NCBI GenBank assembly: GCA_019415645.1
Contig: DXYV01000002.1
Span: 73,874-137,873 of the forward strand
Direction: 5' to 3'
DNA from: Clostridiales bacterium
Lineage (GTDB): Bacteria; Bacillota; Clostridia; Oscillospirales; Oscillospiraceae
DNA length: 64,000 nt
Shown: one piece after another, positions 52,767-59,354 of the stretch
Layout: each line of letters opens with the position of its first letter
Position numbering within the stretch: the stretch's first letter is position 1
Made by a program: the position numbers and the translations under genes
The notes under the pieces: model-generated
Databases searched by the model: none
Told to the model about the DNA's origin: nothing
The model's input: only the letters and a program-made list of their open reading frames with translations

Positions 52767-54011
52767 TCAGAGCAGCTCGACCACGGTGGCCTGGCCCATG
52801 CCGCCTGCGATGCACAGGGTGGCCAGGCCGTATCGGACGTTCCGGCGCTTCATCTCATGGATGAGGGACACCAGAATACGGCAGCCGGAGGAGCCCACCG
52901 GGTGGCCGAGGGCAATGGCGCCGCCGTTCACGTTGATGATGTCCATCTTGTCTTCCCAGCCCAGCAGCTTGATGCAGCCCAGGGACTGAGCGGCAAAGGC
53001 CTCGTTGAGCTCGATGAGGCCGATGTCGTCCATGGTCAGCCCGGCGTTTTTCAGCGCCTTGGGCACGGCATACACCGGGCCCAGGCCCATAGTGCGGGGA
53101 TCGCAGCCGGCGGTGCCCATGCCGATGATCCTGGCCAGGGGCTTGAGGCCCAGCTCGGCGGCTTTATCGGCCGACATGAGCAGCATGGCGGAGGCTCCGT
53201 CGTTGCGGCCGGAGGAGCTGGCGGCGGTGACGGTGCCGGTGAGCTCCTTGGCGTTGAACAGGCGGCCCTGGTCGTCGTGGCTGATGTTGAAGCAGGGCTT
53301 CAGCTTGGCCATCTTCTCTTCGTTGGTGTCCCGGCGGGGGAACTCGTCGGTGTCGAATACGATAGGGGGCTTTTTCCGCCCCTGTGGGACCTCCACGGGG
53401 ACGATCTCATCCTTGAATTTCCCGGCGTCGATGGCGGCCACGGCCTTGCGCTGGGAGGCGAGAGCAAAGGCGTCCTGCTCCTCCCGGGTGATGTGCAGCT
53501 GCTCCGCCACGGCCTCGGCGGTGGCGCCCATGTTGTAGCGGCCATAGGTCTCCTGGGGCTGGGAGCGGAACTGGCCCTCGGTCAGGGCATCCACCAGCTC
53601 GGTGTTGCCGGTGCCCAGGCCCCAGCGGGCGTTGCGGAGGTAAAAGACTGCGTTGGACATGGATTCCGTGCCGCCGGCAATGACCGTGTCGTTCTGGCCG
53701 CACTGGATGGACATGACGCCATTCTGCACGGCGGTCATGGCGGAGGCGCACTGGCGCATGACGGTGTAGGCAGGGGTGGAGTCGGGAATGCCCGCCTTCA
53801 GGGCCGCCATCCGGGCGATGTTGGGCTCGTCGGAGGTCTGGCGGCACTGGCCGAGGATCACCTCGTCAATGGTTTCAGGCTGAACGCCGGAGCGCTCCAG
53901 AGTGCCCTTGAGCACGGCCACGGCCATATCATAGGCCGACAGCGGCTTGAGGGAGCCGCCCATGCTGCCCACCGCGGTACGGCAGGCGTCAATGACTACG
54001 ACATCTTTCAT
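52767..54011 (-). CDS. Acetyl-CoA C-acetyltransferase (thiolase)
   Basis: 414 residues. All catalytic residues are present: Cys88 (MRQCASAM), His370 (ALGHPVG) and Cys400 (TLCIAGGMGQ). At 414 residues it is longer than the usual 392, with an extension around residues 215-260. The ATG at 54011 has AAAGGAG 8 bases upstream. It would cleave acetoacetyl-CoA to two acetyl-CoA, or run in reverse towards butyrate. It follows the reductase gene by 13 bases, so both are in one operon. Confidence 0.93.
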   Translation of the reverse strand: MKDVVVIDACRTAVGSMGGSLKPLSAYDMAVAVLKGTLERSGVQPETIDEVILGQCRQTSDEPNIARMAALKAGIPDSTPAYTVMRQCASAMTAVQNGVMSIQCGQNDTVIAGGTESMSNAVFYLRNARWGLGTGNTELVDALTEGQFRSQPQETYGRYNMGATAEAVAEQLHITREEQDAFALASQRKAVAAIDAGKFKDEIVPVEVPQGRKKPPIVFDTDEFPRRDTNEEKMAKLKPCFNISHDDQGRLFNAKELTGTVTAASSSGRNDGASAMLLMSADKAAELGLKPLARIIGMGTAGCDPRTMGLGPVYAVPKALKNAGLTMDDIGLIELNEAFAAQSLGCIKLLGWEDKMDIINVNGGAIALGHPVGSSGCRILVSLIHEMKRRNVRYGLATLCIAGGMGQATVVELL

Positions 54012-54024
54012 CTTCCATTCTCCT

Positions 54025-54810
54025 TTAACCGATGGCGGTGAGGCCGCCGTCGGGATATAGCGTGGAGCCGGTGATAAAGTCCGAGGCGGAGGAGGCCAGG
54101 AACACGGCGGGGCCGGCACAGTCCTCGGGCATCCCGATGCGCATGGCCGGCATGGCGGCGGCCTTGGCGTTGCGCTCGGCGGGGTCGGCGGGCAGGATAC
54201 CTACCATCATGGGCGTGTAGGTAATGGTGGGGCCGATGGCGTTGACCTGGATGTTGGGGCGCAGGTCGGAGGCGAAGGCCTTGGTGAGCATCTCCACGGC
54301 GCCCTTGGTGGCGCAGTAGCCCACGTTGCCGTTGCCGCCGTTGCCCACGGCGCGGATGCCGCGCACGGAGGACAGGTTGATGATCTTGCCGTGGATGTCA
54401 TGCTCCTTCATGTACTTGCCGAAGTGCTTGCAGGTGAGCATCACCGATTTGACGTTGGCCTCAAACATGGCGTCCCACATGTCCACCGGGAACTCGGTGC
54501 CCGGGAACTTCTTGTTAAAGCCCTGGGAATTGACCAGAATGTCCACAGTGCCCATTTCACGGACCGCCGTCTCCAGCAGGTGCTCCACATCGGCCTCTTT
54601 GGAGGCGTCGCCCGCGCAGGTGAGCATCACCTCGCCGCAGGCCGCCCGGACCTCCTGCACCGCCCGGTCCAGGGCCTCCTGTTTCCGGGAGGAGATCATT
54701 ACCTGAGCGCCGGCCTCCGCCAGCCCCTGGGCAATGGCCTGGCCGATTCCGCCGGCTCCGCCGACCACAACGGCCTTCTTGCCGGTCAGGTCGCAAAAAT
54801 TCTTTGCCAT
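54025..54810 (-). CDS. Short-chain dehydrogenase/reductase; candidate phloroglucinol reductase
   Basis: 261 residues. Nucleotide motif GGAGGIG is at 17-23, catalytic Ser147/Ser148 in NLSSVRG, and Tyr165/Lys169 in the YCATK motif. Arg42 after the second strand (SSRK) favours NADPH, as expected for phloroglucinol reductase, a known SDR enzyme. AAAAGGAG precedes the ATG by about 10 bases. It is the first gene of the LysR-controlled operon. A generic 3-oxoacyl reductase role cannot be excluded from sequence alone. Confidence 0.78.
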   Translation of the reverse strand: MAKNFCDLTGKKAVVVGGAGGIGQAIAQGLAEAGAQVMISSRKQEALDRAVQEVRAACGEVMLTCAGDASKEADVEHLLETAVREMGTVDILVNSQGFNKKFPGTEFPVDMWDAMFEANVKSVMLTCKHFGKYMKEHDIHGKIINLSSVRGIRAVGNGGNGNVGYCATKGAVEMLTKAFASDLRPNIQVNAIGPTITYTPMMVGILPADPAERNAKAAAMPAMRIGMPEDCAGPAVFLASSASDFITGSTLYPDGGLTAIG

Positions 54811-54858
54811 GATGTTTCGACTCCTTTTCACGCCGCAGGGCGCTTGATTTCTGCTTCC

Positions 54859-54888
54859 ACTATAAAACAATGGCGCGCGGAACGCCAA
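54859..54888 (-). promoter_or_regulatory. Promoter of the phloroglucinol-type operon
   Basis: On the minus strand TTGGCG (54888-54883) and TATAGT (54864-54859) have an 18-base spacer. The predicted start is near 54852. The modest -35 is typical for activator-dependent promoters. Confidence 0.6.
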
Positions 54889-54902
54889 TACAGCTTCCTT
54901 TA

Positions 54903-54934
54903 TTTTCGCCATAACAAAAATGTTATGGCGAAAA
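54903..54934. promoter_or_regulatory. LysR-type operator
   Basis: A perfect 13-base inverted repeat (54903-54915 with 54922-54934) with a 6-base A/T centre contains the ATAAC-N6-GTTAT pattern typical of LysR boxes. Its centre is about 66 bases upstream of the predicted transcription start, the classical recognition-site position. A LysR gene lies directly upstream. Confidence 0.72.
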
Positions 54935-54951
54935 GATGAGCGAATCAAAAC

Positions 54952-54986
54952 TGCGCCCCGGAGCCCTGTTCAGGCCCCGGGGCGCA
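54952..54986 (-). terminator. Terminator after the LysR gene
   Basis: A 10-base-pair GC stem (54952-54961 with 54977-54986), then GTTTTG on the minus strand, directly after the LysR stop codon. Confidence 0.65.
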
Positions 54987-54997
54987 GCGCGCACGGG

Positions 54998-55888
54998 TCA
55001 GGTTTTGGTATGCTGGAAGTAGAAGAGCACCTCATTGATGAACAGATGGGTGGCCGGTGATTTGTTGTCCGCCAGCCAGGCCAGGCTGATGTTGCGCTTG
55101 AGCTGGAGAGGGAGGCAGGCGAAGATGGGATTGTTTTTCGCCATGATCCAGTCGTTGGAGAAGAGCACGCCCTTTCCGCTCTGAAGTTTCAGATAGGCGG
55201 CGGACAGCGTGGGGACGTATTCGATGGTGGGGAGAAAATCCGCGTCGGCACACAGGGAGAGAATGTCGATGGTGGCCTCCCGCATGGAGGGCGGAGCGGT
55301 GACATAGAAGGGGTCGTCCTTGAAGTCGGCCAGGGCCAGCCCCTCCTTTTTGGCCAGAGGATGGTGGGCAGAGAAGAGCAGCAGGCCGCTGCGCTGGGTG
55401 AGCAGGGCGGAGGAGATCTCCTTGTGTCCCCGCAGCAGGCTCTCCATGGTGATGACCACGTCCACCTCGCCATGGTGCAGCGCAGGGAAGAGCCGGTCGT
55501 GGTTCAGCCCGGTCAGATTGAGGGTCAGGTTGGGGTACTTCTCAGCGATAAAACCGGACAGGGCGGGATAGAACTCGGACAGGTCCCACGCCTCGGCGCA
55601 GCCGATATTCACGGTGCCGCAGATGGATTCGCTGCCGTTGCGGGTGCGGTCCAGCAGTTCCTGAAACTGCCGCTGGGTGTCGCGGAAGAAGCGCTCAAAT
55701 TCCCGGCCCGCGTCGGTGATGGTGATGCCCTGATTGGTGCGGTCGAACAGGGGCACGCCAATCTCCTGCTCCAGAAGAAGGACCTGCCGGCTGACGGCGG
55801 GCTGGGAGACGTACAGGGCCTCCGCCGCCTTGGAGAAGCTCATGGCCTGAGCCACGGCCAGGAAATATTGAATCTGGGATTGCGTCAA
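54998..55888 (-). CDS. LysR-family transcriptional regulator of the phloroglucinol-type operon
   Basis: 296 residues. Helix-turn-helix at the N-terminus (MTQSQIQYFLAVAQAMSFSK, then SQPAVSRQVLLLEQEIG) and an effector-binding domain. It lies directly upstream of the SDR-to-symporter operon on the same strand, with its own terminator and a LysR operator between them. The likely inducer is a pathway intermediate. Confidence 0.88.
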   Translation of the reverse strand: MTQSQIQYFLAVAQAMSFSKAAEALYVSQPAVSRQVLLLEQEIGVPLFDRTNQGITITDAGREFERFFRDTQRQFQELLDRTRNGSESICGTVNIGCAEAWDLSEFYPALSGFIAEKYPNLTLNLTGLNHDRLFPALHHGEVDVVITMESLLRGHKEISSALLTQRSGLLLFSAHHPLAKKEGLALADFKDDPFYVTAPPSMREATIDILSLCADADFLPTIEYVPTLSAAYLKLQSGKGVLFSNDWIMAKNNPIFACLPLQLKRNISLAWLADNKSPATHLFINEVLFYFQHTKT

Positions 55889-55982
55889 AAAGACCGCCTC
55901 CTAGTTTGAACCTGAGGCCAGTATAGCACAAATTTGTGACAGTGGGAAGGGCCGAACCGGGGGATTCCGACGATTTCCCGGC

Positions 55983-55997
55983 GGGAATGGGATTCCC
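55983..55997. promoter_or_regulatory. Small palindrome next to the MerR-gene promoter
   Basis: GGGAAT (55983-55988) and ATTCCC (55992-55997) flank GGG, ending 2 bases before the -35 of the MerR gene. The core resembles the GGAA-TGG-TTCC centre at 62344-62354, so both might be bound by the same regulator. Short, hence uncertain. Confidence 0.35.
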
Positions 55998-55999
55998 TC

Positions 56000-56028
56000 T
56001 GGACAGACGGCAAAAAGAATACTATAAT
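56000..56028 (+). promoter_or_regulatory. Promoter of the MerR-rarD pair
   Basis: TGGACA (56000-56005) and TATAAT (56023-56028) are separated by 17 bases. The leader is about 46 bases. Confidence 0.7.
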
Positions 56029-56080
56029 ATTTAAGAATAACGTGAGTCACAATCTTTATCAAATGGAAATGGGAGAAACC

Positions 56081-56956
56081 ATGCGGTATAAAATTGGCGA
56101 CGTGGCGCGGATTTTGGGAATCTCCACCGACCTGCTGCGCTACTATGAGAAAAAGGGCGTGGTGCGGCCGGTGAAGGATGCCCGGAACGATTACCGCTAC
56201 TATGAGCCCTGGGACATCAACTTTTTGCTGGACTGCCTGTGGTTCAAGAATTTTGGGTTCGGGATCGAGGAGATCTCCCACATGGTGACGGACAGCAGCT
56301 ACGACGACCTGTACGCATCCCTGGGGCGGAAGGAGGACCAGCTGGAGCGGGAGCTGCACCGCCAGGAGCTGCGCCTGCGCCGGCTGCGGGAGCATAAGCA
56401 GGAGCTGGAGCGGGGAATGGCCTTTCTGGGCCAGTGCGACGTGACGGACAGCCCGGAGATGGTGCGCTACCTCAACCGGCACAACTTTATCTACGACGAC
56501 AGTCCGGCCCTGGCCCGGCTGAGCCGGCAATGGCTGGACTATATGCCCTTTATCCACCGCTGCTTTGAAATCAAGCAGAGCGATCTGCCCGGCGGGGACG
56601 GAGCGGGGAATTTTTCCTGGGGCATGGCGCTGGAGATGAGCTACGCCCGGGAGCTGGGTGCAGCCCTGGACCCGCCGGTGGAGCATCTGCCCTCCCGCCG
56701 CTGCCTGCACTCCGTGTTCAAGAGCACGGGAAAGGACGCCTTTTCCCCCAGTCACCTGCAATACTTGGTGGACTATGCGGCGCACAGCGGCCTGACCATC
56801 TGCGGCAGCGCCCGGGGCAATCTGCTGTGCAGCGTGGCGGAGGAGGGCGGACTGTCCGGCTATTTTGAGGTGTGGGTCCCCATTGCGGACATGCCGCGGA
56901 CAAAGGCATCCGGCGCCGGCCAATCTCAGCAAGAAAAGGAAGAAGGAAAAGCATGA
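56081..56956 (+). CDS. MerR-family transcriptional regulator with large effector domain
   Basis: 291 residues. Residues 1-70 form the MerR winged helix (MRYKIGDVARILGISTDLLR, then YYEKKGVVRP). A long charged coiled coil (about 85-120) mediates dimerisation. The C-terminal 160 residues look like a ligand-binding domain of the GyrI/multidrug-sensor kind, but the match is weak. GGGAG precedes the ATG by 6 bases. Coupled with rarD by ATGA overlap. A MerR-type promoter at 62336 is a candidate target. Confidence 0.85.
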   Translation: MRYKIGDVARILGISTDLLRYYEKKGVVRPVKDARNDYRYYEPWDINFLLDCLWFKNFGFGIEEISHMVTDSSYDDLYASLGRKEDQLERELHRQELRLRRLREHKQELERGMAFLGQCDVTDSPEMVRYLNRHNFIYDDSPALARLSRQWLDYMPFIHRCFEIKQSDLPGGDGAGNFSWGMALEMSYARELGAALDPPVEHLPSRRCLHSVFKSTGKDAFSPSHLQYLVDYAAHSGLTICGSARGNLLCSVAEEGGLSGYFEVWVPIADMPRTKASGAGQSQQEKEEGKA

Positions 56957-57825
56957 AACGTTCGGTTACCATCGCAGTCATTGCGAATCTGCTCTTTGGC
57001 GTCATCCCGGTCTATTGGAAACTGCTGGGCGGCGTATCCAACATGTACATCCTGGGCCACCGGATGCTGTGGTCCATCCTGTTCACGGTCCTGTTTGCCG
57101 CCATCGACAAAAAGCTGCCCCTCTTAAAGGCAGCCTTCCACAACAAGCGGGCTTTGGGTTTCTCCCTCCTGTCCGGCCTGGTCATCGTGGGCAACTGGTA
57201 TCTCTATACCTGGGCCATCAACGCGGGCATGGTGGCAGAGACTTCCCTGGCCTATTACATGAGCCCGCTCATCGTGTTCCTGTTCGGCGTGCTGGTGTTC
57301 CGGGAGAGGTGTACCAAATGGGAGATCGTGGCGGTCTGTTTTGCCGCGGTGGGCATCATCCTCTCCTCGGTATCCACCGGCGGGTTCCCCTGGGTGGCGG
57401 TGCTGCTGGCTGTGACCTTTGCCCTGTATGGTGTTCTGAAAAAAATGGCGGGTCTGGACTCCGCCGTGTCGCTGACCGTGGAAATGACGCTGCTGCTGCC
57501 CATCTCGGTGATCTACCTGGCGGTCACCAGCTTTGGCCCCACCGGACATCTGGCGGGTCTGGAGTGGTGGGAGCTGGTGCTTCTGGTGGGGACCGGCCTG
57601 GCCTCCTCCTTCCCCCTGTGGCTGTATGGCAAGGGCATCACCGACCTGCCCCTGACCCTGGTGGGCATCCTGCAATACATCTGGCCCACCACCTCCCTGC
57701 TCATGAGCATCTTCGTCTTCCGGGAGGAGGTCTCCGCCGCCAAGCTGGTGTGCTTCGCCTTCATCTGGGTGGGACTGATCATCTTTACCGCTTCCAAGTT
57801 CATCAAACCGAAAGGCAAAGTCTAA
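56953..57825 (+). CDS. rarD: DMT-superfamily permease, RarD type
   Basis: 290 residues with ten membrane segments in two EamA-type repeats. RarD hallmarks include FGVIPVYWKLLGGVS at the start, LGHRMLWS, NWYLYTWAINAG and LQYIWPTTSLLMS. The exported or imported substrate of RarD is unknown. Start overlaps the MerR stop, so both are co-expressed. Confidence 0.88.
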   Translation: MKRSVTIAVIANLLFGVIPVYWKLLGGVSNMYILGHRMLWSILFTVLFAAIDKKLPLLKAAFHNKRALGFSLLSGLVIVGNWYLYTWAINAGMVAETSLAYYMSPLIVFLFGVLVFRERCTKWEIVAVCFAAVGIILSSVSTGGFPWVAVLLAVTFALYGVLKKMAGLDSAVSLTVEMTLLLPISVIYLAVTSFGPTGHLAGLEWWELVLLVGTGLASSFPLWLYGKGITDLPLTLVGILQYIWPTTSLLMSIFVFREEVSAAKLVCFAFIWVGLIIFTASKFIKPKGKV

Positions 57826-57957
57826 GAATGTTCCGGGGCGTAAGGTGTTGCCGCGAGCTGTGTTAAGAAAACGGGCGTAAAAGGAAACTGCTGTTGATAG
57901 ACTTTCCTCTGCAAATCGTGTATCCTCTATCTAAGAAAGCATAGGAGGTTGGCGAAG

Positions 57958-58407
57958 GTGAGTTTAGGAAGCAGTCTTTCTGCCGCACGTAGGAAACATG
58001 GATTATCTCAGGAGGAAGTAGCCGAAAAGCTGGGGGTGAGCCGACAGACTATCTCGAAATGGGAAACCGATGAGACCGTCCCGGATATTTGGCAGTCCAA
58101 ACACCTGGCTGTGCTCTATCATGTGACTCTGGACGAACTGATTGAGTTCGACCCGGAACAGAAGGAGATCGAGCGCTGTATTGCGTTTATAAGTGAGGAA
58201 AAGCAACAGAAAATGGACTGGACCCGCATATGGGGGAAAAAGTACCCAGTTTTGATTACGTATCAGGAAACAGTATCGGTAGAGGATTATGCAGGCAAAA
58301 TCAGAAAGCTGCTGGACAGCCTGAAGAGCCAGTACCGCTATAATGATCTGGATGCGATGCTGGTGCTGAAAGATATTCTGGCCCATGTATGGAACAAACA
58401 GAATTAG
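57958..58407 (+). CDS. XRE-family helix-turn-helix regulator
   Basis: 149 residues starting with GTG, with AGGAGG 9 bases upstream. An in-frame TTG at 57949 directly abuts that site and is unlikely. The HTH_3 domain covers residues 2-60 (ARRKHGLSQEEVAEKLGVSR, then ISKWETDETVPD). The C-terminal half is unrecognised. It is convergent with the transhydroxylase genes. A+T content is higher than in its neighbours, which may mean recent acquisition. Confidence 0.8.
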   Translation: MSLGSSLSAARRKHGLSQEEVAEKLGVSRQTISKWETDETVPDIWQSKHLAVLYHVTLDELIEFDPEQKEIERCIAFISEEKQQKMDWTRIWGKKYPVLITYQETVSVEDYAGKIRKLLDSLKSQYRYNDLDAMLVLKDILAHVWNKQN

Positions 58408-58419
58408 AGTCCGGACAAG

Positions 58420-58472
58420 AATCAAACAGAGGGGGCGACAGCTTTGTCAGTTGTCGCCCCCTCTGTTTGATT
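58420..58472. terminator. Bidirectional terminator between the XRE gene and the iron-sulfur subunit gene
   Basis: A perfect 21-base-pair stem (58420-58440 with 58452-58472) with an 11-base loop between convergent genes. Confidence 0.9.
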
Positions 58473-58489
58473 TGAGGAGAACGGTTGGT

Positions 58490-59305
58490 TTAGATGCGAT
58501 GCAGAGGAACGTCGCCCAGGTTGGGGCAGGCGGCGGTGTCCAGATGGTCGAAGGTCCTGGGCGCATAGCCCTCCGCCTGGATGGTGACCGAGGCGGTGGT
58601 CTCAGGCAGTTCCTTGAACCAGAAGTCGCCGAAGTCGTCGGTGACGGTCTCCTGCATAGAGCCGTCAGCCAGGATTAGGGTGACGCGGGCGCCGATGAGA
58701 ACCTCCTCCTCCTGGGGGTCATAGACCAGACCGCCCACAAAGCAGCCGGGGATGTTGCGGTAGTACACCCGGGGGGCGGCGCCGTACTCCGGGTGGAGGA
58801 CCACCGCGCCCTTCAGAAGATCCGCTAGGTCCTTCTCCTCGCCGAACTGGAGGGCGTCCGTGGGGCATGCCTCCACACAGCGGGGCTTGTCGCTGCCGTG
58901 GTCCAGCAGGTGGGCGCAGCCGGTGCACTTCTGGGGCAGGGACAGCTCCTCGTTCCAGAAGATGGCCCCGTAGGGGCAGGCGTCCACGATCTGCCTCTGA
59001 CCCGCCGCCTTGTCCGGATCGATAACTACCAGCCCGTCGTCCCGGCGGTAGACCGCGCCGTTTTGAGCGGCAGACAGGCAGGGAGCGGTCCTGCAATGAT
59101 TACAAATAGTAGGAATATAGTGAATTTTTACTTTGGGGATGGTCCCTCTGGGGTGCTCGGTTACTTTGCACCAGAACTGCCCCGTAGGGGGCTGGGGGGC
59201 GGCGTAGGGCCGCCAGTCGTTTTCGCAGTGCTCATCCTTACAGGCCAGCTGGCAGTTGTGGCAGCCGGAGCACTTGGCGACGTCAATGACAAAAACCTTG
59301 GACAT
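58490..59305 (-). CDS. Iron-sulfur subunit of a transhydroxylase-like molybdoenzyme
   Basis: 271 residues, nearly the size of the Pelobacter transhydroxylase small subunit (about 275). Twelve cysteines match three [4Fe-4S] clusters: Cys12, 15, 18, 22; Cys68, 71, 76; Cys110; Cys127, 130, 143, 147. The position where DmsB-type proteins carry a further Cys is Ala80. The last 85 residues (from GCFVGGLVYDPQ) form a transthyretin/Cna-B-like beta domain, as in the transhydroxylase small subunit. Start chosen for GGGAGG upstream. It transfers electrons or stabilises the large subunit encoded 49 bases before it. No export signal. Confidence 0.85.
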   Translation of the reverse strand: MSKVFVIDVAKCSGCHNCQLACKDEHCENDWRPYAAPQPPTGQFWCKVTEHPRGTIPKVKIHYIPTICNHCRTAPCLSAAQNGAVYRRDDGLVVIDPDKAAGQRQIVDACPYGAIFWNEELSLPQKCTGCAHLLDHGSDKPRCVEACPTDALQFGEEKDLADLLKGAVVLHPEYGAAPRVYYRNIPGCFVGGLVYDPQEEEVLIGARVTLILADGSMQETVTDDFGDFWFKELPETTASVTIQAEGYAPRTFDHLDTAACPNLGDVPLHRI

Positions 59306-59354
59306 GGAACTGCCTCCCATCGAAAGTGGAGTAAGGTTGGGAAATCAGGGGGGA

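Noticed and set aside
47876..54011. Plain butyrate synthesis operon
   Set aside because: Thiolase, HAD-fold enzyme and CoA-transferase would fit, but crotonase, butyryl-CoA dehydrogenase and Etf genes are absent. The cyclase, DUF849 and SDR genes would remain unexplained.
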